From Cordilura impudica (taxonomy: Eukaryota; Arthropoda; Insecta; Diptera; Scathophagidae): a stretch of DNA of 64,000 nucleotides. This document shows, in pieces, positions 11,247-22,880 of the stretch; position 1 is the stretch's first letter, and each line of letters starts with the position of its first letter. The stretch lies in NCBI GenBank assembly GCA_963682025.1, contig OY821518.1, positions 231,268,000-231,331,999 of the forward strand. Direction: 5' to 3'. The position numbers were made by a program, and so were the translations under genes. Below the pieces are notes generated by a model. The model was not told where the DNA came from and ran no database searches. It saw only the letters and a list, made by a program, of their open reading frames with translations.

Positions 11247-12842
11247 CAGGGATGCAAAATGAGATTTTACAAAATGTACTTTCAAGAAAAAGTGTACTAA
11301 AAGTCCGATTGCACTAAATTAATTTTTTATTGTTTTAGAATAGTTTTATTAAAAGTTAACTAAACAGGTACATAAAAAATTCATTTGTGTAAAAATCTTA
11401 ACAATTAACAAAAAGCCATATTGAAGTTCATTTGTACTAAGTACTTACATGTAGATAAACTTAACAATTAATATAATTATTTAATTTCAAACAGTACTCA
11501 AGTTCAAAAGACTATTAGTTTTTGAGATCTGAATACACAAAAAGGATTATTTAGGATATACTTCTTGCTAATATATTCTTAGTCATTTCTAAATTGTAGC
11601 AGCACGAATTAGATGACTTAAGCAAATTCTTTGTTTGGATTAGATTGGACACAGTCGAAACGACCAGTCTGTTCATCTCTTTCGTTTTTGTTATATTTTG
11701 ATACGAAAATATCCTTTCCACATTTGAAGATGAATGTGGAATGGATAATATTCCTCTAGCAAATCTCGAAATATCAGTAAACATCGGTTCATTTAGTTCA
11801 TATTTCATTTCTGATACCTTCGACCAAAAAGTATATATGTTGTCGTTTTTTAAAGACTTAATAATTTCTACATCCGCCAGCGCTTGAAATTGGTTGTTTA
11901 TAGATTCAGTATTTTTTTCTCATTAGGAAACATTTTTAATATTTTCTGGAGTAAACTTGTTAAACCATAATAACATTTTATTATTGAAATCAACTTTTGT
12001 TTTCAAGTCTTCGCAGAATTTGAAGTAAAATTTTTTTGCAATTTCTTTAAACTCCATGACAATAGTATTTTGAATATTATTTAAGGATATGTATACATAC
12101 ATCAATTTCTGTTCCACAATATATTTCGTCCATAGGAGTGTGGTTTTCTTTGATATTGATTTTTAATATATCACTTTCATCTAAAATATCCTTATGTATA
12201 TAATTACGAGCTATTTGTCTTTACAAAAATTTTAAGCGATCTAAAAAAATATGCATTCTGGCATCCTCGGATTGCATTTCTAAATTTATAGTGTTTATAA
12301 TTTTTAAGACATATTGTAGGTATAAAAATATCATTTTATAAAGTGGATTTGAAAATTATGATAAAATTGAATTGATTCTTACATTTTGGGAATCAGATTC
12401 AAAATCATTGAGTTGAAGTGGCTCCCACTGTTCCAAAATTCCAATAAAATAAATTTGGAACAAGAGCCTTTAATTTTGATTGAACTCCATTGTTTGCACC
12501 CATCATAACAGCCCAATTAACTCTTGTTACGCCAATCATATTGTTTATCGGAATTTTGTTTTTGTCCAATACCGAGCCAACCAAATGAACGATTAAGCCC
12601 AACTCTAAAATGTTCAAAACAATGCACAACGAAGTGTTAACAAAGAGTTGCCATAAAAAATTTACCGATCACAAAAAATGGGATAATGATGAAACAGAAT
12701 TCTTTAAAGTACAATCGTGCCATGTATTAAAATTCAGAAAATTTTTAAATAGTGCTAAATTAGTTATTGGGGTGCTATTGTACTTTTGATTTTCAATTAG
12801 TGCTAAAAAAAAAGTACAATTGTACCAACTTTTGCATCCCTG
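11247..12842 (-). mobile_element. hAT element with 13-bp TIRs and 8-bp duplication
   Basis: The ends are CAGGGATGCAAAA (11247) and TTTTGCATCCCTG (12842), perfect inverted repeats. The flanking 8-mers AACCAAGT (11239-11246) and AACCAACT (12843-12850) differ at one base. The 1596-bp element carries a decayed transposase on the minus strand and ends about 170 bp before the Mdh1 start codon. Confidence 0.9.
11551..12629 (-). pseudogene. Decayed hAT transposase
   Basis: Three separated minus-strand pieces are visible. One near 12405-12629 contains NNMIGVTRVNWAVMMGANN, matching the hAT catalytic-domain stretch that normally reads like SDNASVMMG; the acidic residue is lost. A middle piece lies near 11923-12117. 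A C-terminal piece at 11551-11808 contains ILSIPHSSSNVERIFS, the dimerisation signature. Stops and frameshifts separate them, so no functional protein is possible. Confidence 0.8.
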
Positions 12843-12850
12843 AACCAACT

Positions 12851-13011
12851 CAGTCGGCTTCATAGTTTTTTTTAAGTTAAATTTATTTTTTTACACGCAT
12901 TAAAGTGTTTGGATCGCCGGCCCTTATTCTATAAAATCGGAATCTGTTGATCTTAAATTTATTTTCTAATCCTAACCTTTATTTTTGACGAATTAAATCA
13001 GAACTATAAAA
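12851..13011 (+). promoter_or_regulatory. Mdh1: Mdh1 5' UTR and promoter-proximal region
   Basis: About 160 bp separate the hAT target duplication from the Mdh1 ATG. No canonical TATA box or initiator can be assigned with confidence, and the transcription start is not visible. If the start lies within or left of the hAT element, transposon sequence forms part of the promoter. Confidence 0.4.
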
Positions 13012-16000
13012 ATGGTAAGCAATAATATAAGAAAATCTTCAAAAGTTTAATAAAGAAAATATTAATGCCTAAATTTTTTATATTTTCGTTTAAACATAAT
13101 TCTTATGGAGAAATAACTTTCATTTGACCTTTGTTTCTTGGCTCTATTAAAAGATCTAATTAAAAACGTTCCATTAAATTCGAAGATACCCGTTTTTTAT
13201 TTTGATATGAAAACATTGTGCCTTCAATGACGTGTTAGTTAAATATATGGATAACATGGTTTTGTTCTTCGGGAAACCTTTAAAATATTATGACTATAAT
13301 TGAAATCTGGGGCTATATTTTTTTTAATTATATCATTGTTATATATGTGACTAGTAGAGGGAAAATGATTGAAAGAATATTGCGCACAATAAGATAATGA
13401 AAATAATTTTGCAGAGCCTTGAACGAATTCAATTTGCATTGGTACGTTTCAATTCAGCAACTGAGCAACGTTGTAGGATTGGAACTTTTACATAGTATGC
13501 AATAATATTGATATAATAGACCTTAGTACTATTGAAACCAATTACAACTATTAAATTGATTTGTTACGTTTTGGATTGACATGAAAGAATAGATTATTTA
13601 CGTCTTAAGATTATTCTTATCTGTAACCGGTTAAGAAGAGTATTAACTTTCATTTCTGACTGGAAGGCAGAATTTGCCTTAATATAATAATCTCGAAACA
13701 GAGTTAAGAAAGAGCAATAAAGGGACTGAATTCAATTTTTCTTAAAGAATTTGTTAATTTAAATTACTATATGTATTTAGCGTAGGTGTTGAGCATATTA
13801 GCCGTGTACCATATTTCAATATGGAGGGGGCTTGTCGTACGATAAGTATAGAATTTAAAAACAAATGTTTTATTTTTAATTTCATAAAAATATGGTGTTT
13901 TTTAGTTGCGTGTGTTTTTATTGCCTAATATTGAACTTTAAAATTATAAAATAAAATTTTGCCTGATCCAAAGTTTTACCTTAATAAACGGGCTGCTTGG
14001 CTAAACGTCATCATTTAGTTTTTTTTTCTATCGTACTTTTCGATATATAAATAATATATGTTGGAAATTAGTTAAATTTGCATTACAAAATTCTTTATAT
14101 TAACGGTGAAACACTGAATAATGTGTTTCGTTATCTAAATTTATCGATCGAAATTAATTTTTTATTTTCCATAATAAAATACAAAGAATAATTTGACTTT
14201 GTCACAGGTAACGAATTATGGTCCTGCTTAAGATTAAAAGTGAATCGAGGTCTGACCTTTGCCTGTGTTCTTTAAATCATAAACCAAAATATGTAATTTC
14301 GATTGATTTTACTCGATATCGAGTGCGGCGTTTAGACCCCAGGGGGCAAATCGTCGCCTTCGATATCGACTAAAATTAATCGAAATTCCATATTTTGGTT
14401 TATTATTTAAAGAAGACAGGCAATCTTCAGACCTCGTTTCACTTTTACTCTTAACCTGGGGCCATAGTTCGTTAACTTTGGCGGAGTAAAATTTTTCTTA
14501 GTATTTTATTTTGTAAAATAAAATAATTTCGATAACGAATGCGACGACTAGACCCCCTGGTCCTATAGCTTTGAATTAACAATAAAATAGTCGTTGTTGT
14601 GATTTTGTTTTGACTGAAGACTTATCAAGGATACCGAGTTAACGTTCCGTTCAACTAATTAAAAATGTCGCTGTTTTCGTATAAAAAGAAATAACTTTCC
14701 TGGCACTGTAGATCTTAATTTAAGTTTAAAGTTATCTATGCAGAAAAATAATCGTATCTTTAAAATAATCTAGATTATGTATTTTTCTAAAAATACATAT
14801 ATACTTTTTTAATTATATGTATATTGTTAGTTGAATTATTATTAGGAGAACTTTGAATTTTCATTTTATTTATGAAATATGGAATGAGTTTTATTCAAAT
14901 AAATAAACTAACCAATAAAAACAAAGTTTTTATTAAAACTCTTTCTTTCCTTATGCATATGAGTTTTGAATCTCTCCGTGAATGCGCGTGACTTTGCTTG
15001 ACTGTTTTAAAATTAATCTTTGGCAATAACAAGTCTATGAACAAAGTTTCAGATCGATCGGATGAGGGGAAATGGGGTTTAAATCACTCTGTGACTGTGC
15101 GTGACTATGCGTGACTGTGCGTGACTGTGCGTGACTATTCAAAGTTAATCTTTTTCACAGCAAGTCTATCGACCAAGTTTCAGATCGATCGGATAAGGGG
15201 AAATGAGTTTTAAATCACTCCGTGACTGTGCGTGACGATGTCGAAGTTAATCTTTCTTTACAGCAAGCATATTGACTAAGTTTCAGATTGATTGGATGAG
15301 GGGAAATTCATTTTAAATCTCTCCATTTTAAATCGCGCGTGACTAAGTCGAAGTTAATCCTTTTTTCACAGCAAGTGTATGGACCAAGTTCCAGATCGAT
15401 CGGATGAGGGGAAATGACATTTAAATCACTCCGTGACTGTGCGTGACTTTGCGTGACTACCCCAAAATTAATCTGTAGTCACAACAAGACTATTTGCCAA
15501 GTTTCAGATCAACTGGATATGTGGGAATGGGGTTGTCCCACGACAGACAGACAGAGAGTATGAGTTAAAAGAAAGAGTTTAAAAAAGTGCTTTTCTTTAT
15601 TGATATTTTTTAGATTATATTATATTCCCTTGGGGCAGTCATTTTTAAAACTATCTTTTAAAATGTTTACGGAAAGTAGATTATTTTTTCATGTACCGAC
15701 AATTGCAGAAATTTTCTATGGAAAAACAAAAGCTTGAAAATAAAAGCTTGATATTGAAGCGTTTTATAAAAATATTTTTTTTTTTCACAATTTTCAGGCT
15801 GAACCAATTCGTGTTGTTGTCACCGGCGCTGCTGGTCAAATTGCTTATTCTCTTCTATACATGATTGCTCGTGGTGAAGTTTTTGGCAAGGATCAAGCAT
15901 TGATTTTACATTTATTGGATATTCCACCAATGGTTGGTGTTTTAGAAGGTGTTGTTATGGAACTTGCTGATTGTGCTTTGCCTTTGCTTCGCGAAGTCGT

Positions 16001-16799
16001 GCCCACCACCGATCCAGCTGTTGCTTTCAAGGATGTTTCTGCCGCCTTCTTAGTTGGCGCTATGCCTCGAAAAGAAGGTATGGAACGCAAAGATTTGTTG
16101 TCCGCCAATGTGAAAATTTTCAAGGCTCAAGGTCAAGCCTTAGATCAATATGCTCGCAAAGATGTTAAGGTTTTGGTTGTAGGCAATCCTGCCAATACTA
16201 ATGCTGTAGTATGTTCATTCTATGCTCCCTCAATTCCTCGTGAAAACTTTAGTGCCATGACCCGTTTGGATCAAAATCGTGCTACCGCTCAAGTAGCTGC
16301 CAAAGCTAAGGTTCCAGTAAGTAATGTCAAGAATGTGATCATTTGGGGCAATCACTCCTCAACTCAATTCCCTGATGCCAGCAATGCTGTTGTTACCACC
16401 GTTGATGGTGCTTCAAAGTCTGCTGTCGAAGCTGTTGGCGATATTGAGTTCTTGAAAAGTTCATTTGTAGAAACCGTCCAAAAACGAGGTGCAGCTGTGA
16501 TTGCTGCTCGCAAAATGTCTTCTGCTATGTCAGCTGCCAAGGCAGCTTGCGATCATATGCATGATTGGTGGAATGGTACCTCAGCTGGTCACTTTGTATC
16601 AATGGGTGTTATTTCCGATGGCAGCTACGATACTCCCAAGGATGTCATCTACTCTTTCCCCGTTGAAATCAAGAATAAACAATGGAAGATCGTACAAGGC
16701 TTGTCTCTTGACGATTTTGCCAAATCGAAAATGGCTGTTACCGGTAAGGAATTGTTGGAGGAGAAAAATGAAGCAATGGCTGTTTGTAATGCCGATTGA
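13012..16799 (+). CDS. Mdh1: Cytosolic malate dehydrogenase, two coding exons
   Basis: Exon 1 codes only the initiator Met (13012-13014, donor GTAAGC). Exon 2 runs 15798-16799 after acceptor TTTTCAG, in phase 0, giving 334 aa, the usual length of the cytosolic enzyme. The enzyme interconverts malate and oxaloacetate with NAD(H) in the malate-aspartate shuttle. The nucleotide-binding loop is [13 protein letters not shown] near residues 9-21. Substrate arginines are R92 (MPRKEG) and R98 (MERKDL) in the mobile loop, R162 lies in LDQNRA, and the catalytic pair is D159 and H187 (WGNHSSTQ). There is no mitochondrial presequence, which supports the cytosolic form. The reading frame is intact. A possible poly(A) signal AATAAA is at 17299. 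The intron hosts two repeat structures listed separately. Confidence 0.97.
14120..14560. repeat. Long imperfect palindrome (foldback) in the Mdh1 intron
   Basis: Two arms meet near 14341. The left arm runs ATTATGGTCCTGCTTAAGAT, CGAGGTCTGACC, AACCAAAATATG, TCGATATCGA. The right arm repeats these in inverted order (TCGATATCGA, CATATTTTGGTTTA, CAGACCTCG, CTTAACCTGGGGCCATAGT). Arms of about 200 bp also share outer AT-rich parts (TTCGTTATC / GATAACGAA). No reading frame was seen. A foldback or MITE-like element is likely; target duplications were not identified. Confidence 0.75.
14927..15586. mobile_element. TIR element with internal ~105-135-bp tandem units, copy 1
   Basis: The left end TTTTTATTAAAACTCTTTC matches, inverted, the right end AAAGAAAGAGTTTAAAAAA (about 15561-15586). 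Between them, four to five imperfect units each contain GTGCGTGACTATGCGTGAC, AAGTTAATCTTT, CAGCAAGTCTAT, AAGTTTCAGATCGATCGGAT and GAGGGGAAATG. The last unit is followed by CGACAGACAGACAGAGAG. The same architecture recurs at 22881-23936 in the colt intron. It has no coding capacity, so it is a non-autonomous element. Confidence 0.8.
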
Positions 16800-17640
16800 C
16801 TAGCAAATTCAGCGGATTCAAAATTGTAAGTTTTTGATACATCCACTGTTACACTGCAGTTTAAGAGGTAGATTCGTGTAAATTTCACGATACCAACCCA
16901 CGCGACCCACGCTTCAATGTGAAACTCTCCTTAATTCCCTAATATGTCTTGTTTATGATAAATGTTTTTCTCGTTTTGGATATGATGGTTAATACACACT
17001 CATCATTAATAAAAAAAATTGTTCATTTAAATTTAGTGATATTCGTTTTAAGAACAACGCATTTACATATATACGAAATTAAATCCCAACTTAAAATTTC
17101 GCCGTTATTGTTAAACATCTTTTTATATCACAAATATAATTTGTGTATTTTGAAGTTAATAACATTAACAAAACATGTTCAAATATTCTTTTTTTTTTGT
17201 TTGGTTCGTGGTCAATTTAAATCAAATAATGAAAATGTGTTTAAATCTTTATTAAAATGTTTGTTTTGTTTACTACGTTATTCGTCATTTAAGTTAACAA
17301 TAAAATTACATATATTATACATCCTTTCCTCGAAACTGTTTTAATGTTTTTTTTTTTTTGTAGTGCCATATAATATTACTGAAGGTGATATCTTAATTCC
17401 GCTTATGGTGGTTTTTGTACAATAATAACATATTCTTCGCATTTACTTGTTTGAATGGTGTGTAAAACAAAAGCATGAAAACAATTTATTTTATAGATTA
17501 CAGTTAATGACCATCTATTGTGTAAGTCGTCATCACTTCTATGTTGCTGTCACATTGAGCCGACATCGACATCACCTCAACGATAAATCGGCATTTACGA
17601 AAATAGTTGTGTTAATCAGACATAAATAAAACTTTTTGTG
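16800..17640 (+). other. Mdh1 3' UTR and intergenic AT-rich sequence
   Basis: The Mdh1 3' UTR probably ends near the AATAAA at 17299 or at a later AATAAA near 17625. The open frames here (for example at 16949-17344) have no recognisable domains and AT-driven composition. I see no further gene. Confidence 0.4.
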
Positions 17641-18050
17641 TCGGATTCTAGTGAAAGCTCTAATAATGAAGCAAACAATCAACGCGTTAGGTATCAAAGG
17701 AAGGTTATGAGGCAAATATTTTGCTAAGAACTTGTGGGTATTGCAAAAATACAGAAAGAGTTAATATGACAATAAAAAAACGGAATTTAACTGTAATACG
17801 TTAAAGCTAGTAACAATATTACGGTTCTTGGTACAAGGGGGATACCAATTAATTGTTGGGAATGATTTTTGTTTAGGATTATGATTTTGGAGGAGGCACT
17901 TGATGTATTGCAAAGAGTGTTCTGCCGACTTTTTATTAAGTGTGAAATGACAGAAGAAGAGAAGGCCGAATCTAAGTTGAATTTTGCCAACCATCACTAT
18001 CTCAGATGTGTGTGGTCCAATGGAATTCAATTTTGACGTTATGTCCACTC
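17640..18050 (+). pseudogene. PIF/Harbinger transposase fragment
   Basis: Three + strand pieces in order resemble the N-terminal half of a Harbinger transposase. These are VRYQRKVMRQIF (about 17685), LKLVTILRFLVQGGYQLIVG (about 17800-17865), and ALDVLQRVFCRLF, CEMTEEEKAESKLNFAN (about 17895-17990). The family normally has LRFLATGSFQ.VG followed by a TE.EK..AK..F stretch before the first catalytic Asp. Frameshifts and stops separate the parts, and the catalytic DDE half is missing or unrecognisable. Confidence 0.65.
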
Positions 18051-18369
18051 AGTCTTGCTTAAAGTTATTAGGAGTTGATCCCGTATGAAGTCCTTTTAAT
18101 AATAATTAATTCAAACTGTTTTAGCGGTCGCTATTTTCATTTATTTTTTCCGTCTTAAATTGTATGATCTAATGGCAACAAATTGAGCTTGATTCGTTAT
18201 CAAAGATTGTATCGACAAAAACAGTCACATTAAAACAACGACACCTAAAAGTCGCCTTTGAAAATTCCATGGGCTCACAATAGTGATCGATATCTGTCAA
18301 TGATGACGTGGTTTGTGTTGAAGGCGACATACATAGTAGGGGTGAATGTGTTGTAATTCACCTTACTTA

Positions 18370-18848
18370 GTCCGAGTTCACACAAGGCAACTTTTGTTGC
18401 GCAATTCTTGAGTTTGTAGATGTTTGCGGTGAGGGGAATAAAAAGGGAAAAATAATTGCCGGTTCTCGGCTATTTCAAGCAATTCTCTCATTCGCTTTTT
18501 TTTTTTTTTTTTGTTTTGAATATTTGACATTTCTTTTCATTCGGTGTTTCGCTTCTTGGTGTGAATAATTCGTAATTATTGTTTACTTTATTAAAATGGC
18601 CTTTAAATGGAATCGGGACTTAATTTTTTTCTTTTGAATTCATTTTTCAACAAAACCAATTAAATTAATTTATGTATGTACATATGTATTTAATTTTATT
18701 ATTGCTCTTTACGACTAGAGCACAAATGTCAAATAATAAGAAAATAAAAACAAAACAGTAAAATTGTCGTGTGTGGACATAAAAGCAATTTCAAAAGAGA
18801 ATTGCCAAAAAGTTGCGCAATAAAAATTGCCTTGTGTGACCCCCCGAC
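18370..18848. mobile_element. MITE with ~38-bp TIRs and TTA duplication
   Basis: The left end GTCCGAGTTCACACAAGGCA and the right end TGCCTTGTGTGACCCCCCGAC are inverted repeats that continue through TTGCGCAA. TTA flanks both sides (18367-18369 and 18849-18851), the PIF/Harbinger target. At 479 bp it has no coding capacity. A Harbinger transposase relic lies 320 bp upstream, but a link between the two is only a suggestion. Confidence 0.8.
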
Positions 18849-19284
18849 TTAAAGTTTGAGAGATCGAGCTGGTCGTCGGAAAGCCTCAAAAATGAGAGTT
18901 AAATAGAATCATATAAAGAAGTTTAATCTCTGTTTTGTGCAATCTTGTTTATTCTTTCTGGCATACTGGGTTGTAATTTCATACCACGACTTTTTGATTT
19001 TGCCCCATAAATCATTTTTATTTTAGTTTTTTTAGTCTGAGGTCCACGAAAATGTTTTTAATTTGGTATATATCTGGGTATGGTCAGTCAAAAAATCGAG
19101 CATTATTCAAGAAACACGATTTTATGAACCTATTGTAACTTGCCGCTAGTCCGGTACAATCATAGTATACTCAATACGAAACAACGGACCAACTTTATAA
19201 GAGTAGCCCAAAACCATTACGCTTTCGCCATCATCGAAAGATAATTTATTCCAAAAAAAAAAGATAAACGAAAAAGTATTTATT

Positions 19285-20340
19285 TAGTGATGCCAAAACA
19301 ATGGAAACTTTTAAGCTTCTATACCAGAGTTAATTAAAACAAAAATATAAGATATGAAAGAAAATAGATAAAATCTTAACCGTTATTATTTATGTTTCAA
19401 TCTTATAATTAATTATTATAAAATAATGAGAAGAATAAAGTTTTGTGAAGAGTTAAAAACCAAAAAAATATATGATTTTACTGCTGTTTTTAAGCAAAGG
19501 AAAATTTGGGAGAAATACTCTATGAAGAAATCTATAATTTCAAAAATTATCAAGAAATATCGTAAAAGAGGTACGGTAACGACTCAACTTTTAGGGGGCA
19601 ATTGAGGATGATCTTGGTTGTTATCGTTCTTTAAGAAACCACTGATATCAGAGAAAAATCGTCTGCTCGCATAAATTTTGCTCAAGAACACGTGAACTGG
19701 TCAAGACGGAATTGAAATACTATTCTCTTTTCAGATGAACGTTTGTAAGACGAGCAAAGGGAAGAAAACCAGACCCAAAATATACAAATAAAACTTAAGT
19801 TTGGCGGTGGCAATGTTGTAGTATGGGGTTACTTTTCTGGTCAAAGAATGGATGCAATTCATTTAGTAAAAGATACTCTAACTGAATTGGATACAGGAAG
19901 CTTCAACATAATAATGGCTTAAAACCCACCTCAAAAGTTGTAACCGAATGGCTACAATTTAATGCAATTAGTGTTTTTTTAATGGCCATCCGCATCACCA
20001 GATCACGATCCCATATAAACTCTATGGAAAATTGAAGGTTGAAAAATGCGGACAGGAAATTACATAAACAAGACAGATCTTATAGAGGCAGTTAGTTCAG
20101 AGTAGCAACAAATCAAATCATCAACAATTTAACTGACTCCATGCTTTCTGAAGAAAATATTGAAACCAAAATAGAAAGTTTTCAATTGTCGTATAGTAAA
20201 GACGTTTAGGTTTTGTTAATTTTTTTCTGAAGTTAAACTATTTTATGGTAATATTTTTTCTTTTTTTAATGAATAAATAGAACATACAAATTTTCAAATT
20301 AATTTTACGTGTGTGAAGTTATCCATAAAATTTTATGGAA
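19285..20340 (+). pseudogene. Decayed Tc1-like element and transposase
   Basis: The 5' end TTTAGTGATGCCAAAACAAT is followed by GGAAACTTTT, as at 28085 and 34840 (reversed). The transposase starts at 19426 and continues through a helix-turn-helix region (KFCEELKTKK, KYSMKKSIISKIIKK, GTVTTQL). Later blocks match the 34.2-kb copy (REHVNWSRRN-like, KFGGGNVVVWGYFSG), but in-frame stops and shifts interrupt it. The right end fades near 20340. Confidence 0.8.
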
Positions 20341-20739
20341 ATTTCCTAAAAATTTCATGAACCATACAATCTATTAGATGAGAGAGGATGACATGTTTCA
20401 TGGTTCTGTTTTTATAATTTTTTTTTTTTTTTGAGAATTTACACTCATTTTAAAATATATATTTGTTTTGTATATATCTTTTTTAGTATGGAATGAATGA
20501 AGAAAATTTTCAGATAAAATGTCAACAAAATGTAAATTTAAAAAGAGAATTGGGAAAATTGCAAGAAATATAATTTTCGATAAATTTGTTGGAATTTTTC
20601 CTACCATAAAAACTATAGTTTTACAACAAACACATGCAATTCCTGGCGACGAAATCAATCAAATTAATATTTTTGCAACAGTTATGCCAAGTTTATTCAA
20701 ATACGAAAAGAGAACTTTTCACTGACATCAAATGTTAAT

Positions 20740-22072
20740 GTCAATTGTTAATTCCCTTTTGATAAAATTTTTCTTTAAATTGGTGCTGTTCGCAATGAAC
20801 AGCTGTTGTTAAAATTTTCTTCACTTTTTTTTTTATTTTGTTTAACTTTTTTGTAGTAAAAATATAGGAAGTTTAACACATAAACAAATAAATGGATATA
20901 TAAGAATTTGATCTTCTAAAAAATTTCCTATATTTTACATATTTTTAACGTTATTAATAAATCTGTTACAACGAAGCCCTACATTTTGGACTTTGAACTG
21001 ATCCATTGATAGTATAAACTAAGGCATAATTAAATAGGTGAGTTTAAATTAATTGGCAAAACGACAAATATTTTATTGCTATTGTAATTTATTTAAGCAA
21101 TTCATTTGTTTCTGTAAATTTTTAAACGGTATTGATAATCTGGACCTTGAAAGAATTCATTAATTTAGTTTATTGTCGTATAAAGCCAATATAAATAAAT
21201 CATTGAAATTTACAAAAAAAAAACTAATTAGTGAAACTAAACAGAATAAATTTTTCAAACATTGCCAAAATTTATTAAAATTTTCTTTTGAAGCTCTATA
21301 ACAAACTTAATTATTTTCTTTTAACAATTTTGAAGTAGCGTTTCTTGCAGATAGCGAAGATAGTCAAGTTGTGGTATCAGGTTTATTAACCTTCGGTTGT
21401 TGCTTGTTAATTATTTTTGACTGGCTGGCGATACACTCGTTTTCGATTATTGGGTAAGAACCGGCAAATAATATGACTGACATTGAAAAATCTACCAGCT
21501 AGACATCTTAATAGAGCAGTTAAACCACGTATACTATATAAAAAAAAATCCCAAAAACAATACAAATTATTTATAATTTTTACTTTAAAAGTAAAATGTT
21601 GTTTTAGTTGGAATTTGTTGAAATTTCAAGAGGACGCATGTTATGATAAACTATTGACGCAATTGTGATAAACAATTGTAATGATCTAATTCGTTACAAA
21701 AAAAGTACAAAGTTCATAAAATTTAAAACCATACATTGATAAAAATAATAGATTTCAACTAAATATAAATATTAAAATAAATAAAATCCATAATATTCAC
21801 AATGAAGTTATATTCAAAAATAAATTTATCAGTTATAAATACAAATTTGCAATAATAATAAAAAATAAAAATAATTTAATACAAAATATTCTTTTTATTT
21901 AAAAAATAATATTAGCTTGAAGTAAAATTAGCATATTACTCAGAAATAGTTTAAATTACAATTTCAGGGAATGTTAATTATTTTGTGCCAGTCTTAAAAT
22001 CAATTTATAAAAACCCAGTGTTATTTATCAACCGAAAATCTGCAGTTTGAATTATTTTTTTTTTACTTTTAG
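20740..22072 (+). promoter_or_regulatory. colt: Probable colt promoter and 5' UTR intron
   Basis: The first coding exon is preceded by a splice acceptor (pyrimidine tract, ACTTTTAG at 22065-22072), so a non-coding 5' exon must lie upstream. I could not fix its donor or the transcription start; several GTAAG-like sites exist between 20.8 and 22.0 kb. No other gene is visible here. Confidence 0.4.
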
Positions 22073-22102
22073 GTCACCTGCGTTATATAAAATCAACCAA
22101 AT

Positions 22103-22700
22103 ATGTCTGATTCAACCGAACGTAAAGCAAATCCAATCAAGTCTTTTTTAAGTGGAGGATTTGGTGGTATTTGTACAGTGCTCTCAGGTCATCCTTTAGA
22201 TACTATTAAGGTAAGATGAAAAACATTTTTAAATTGTAAACTCACATACATTTATCCCTAACAGGTTCGTTTACAAACGATGCCCCGCCCAGCCCCAGGA
22301 GAAGCTCCCATGTTTAAAGGAACTTTCGATTGTGCTGCCAAAACTATTAAAAATGAGGGTTTTCTTGGTCTTTATAAGGGCATGTCGGCACCAATGACAG
22401 GTGTTGCACCAATTTTTGCCTTATGTTTTGCCGGTTATGCCTTGGGTAAACGTGTTCAACAGACTGAAGGCAATAACAAATTAACATATTCTCAAACATT
22501 TGTGGCCGGTTCTTTTTCTGGTCTACTTTCTACTATTATTACTGCTCCTGGTGAGCGTATCAAATGTTTACTACAAATTCAACAGGCTTCCGCTGGTGCC
22601 GAACGTAAATATAATGGCATGCTGGACTGTTTCAAAAAATTATACAAGGAAGGTGGTATCCGTTCCATTTATAAGGGAAGCTGTGCTACTTTATTAAGAG
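22103..22700 (+). CDS. colt: Mitochondrial carnitine/acylcarnitine carrier, common 5' coding exons
   Basis: Exon 1 is 22103-22210 (donor GTAAGA). Exon 2 is 22265-22700 (acceptor CTAACAG, donor GTAAGT, phase 1). Together they code residues 1-181 of a mitochondrial carrier. The first repeat signature [11 protein letters not shown] spans the exon junction, and the second repeat signature is [11 protein letters not shown]. Sequence and order match Drosophila colt and human SLC25A20, which exchange acylcarnitine for carnitine across the inner membrane for fatty-acid oxidation. This piece lacks the third repeat. The phase-1 end (LLRG, one base of the next Asp codon) fits all four downstream cassettes at 49.2, 51.1, 59.1 and 60.9 kb. 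Confidence 0.95.
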
Positions 22701-22880
22701 GTAAGTAATAAATATTTAACAATATAAATAACATGAATGTATGATTATTAACTCTCATCTCAACATAAAACTAAAACATTACTAAATTCATCATATACAT
22801 ACATCATATACCATTTAACATAAAATTCATGCTAACATTCCTTAGAAACAATTATTTTAAATATAATAATCTAACCCATA

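Noticed and set aside
20519..20725. Small + strand frame starting MSTKCKFKKRIGK after a TTTCAG
   Set aside because: No recognisable domain, no clear donor or partner exon, and an overlapping open frame on the other strand. It could be a small gene, but I cannot support it.
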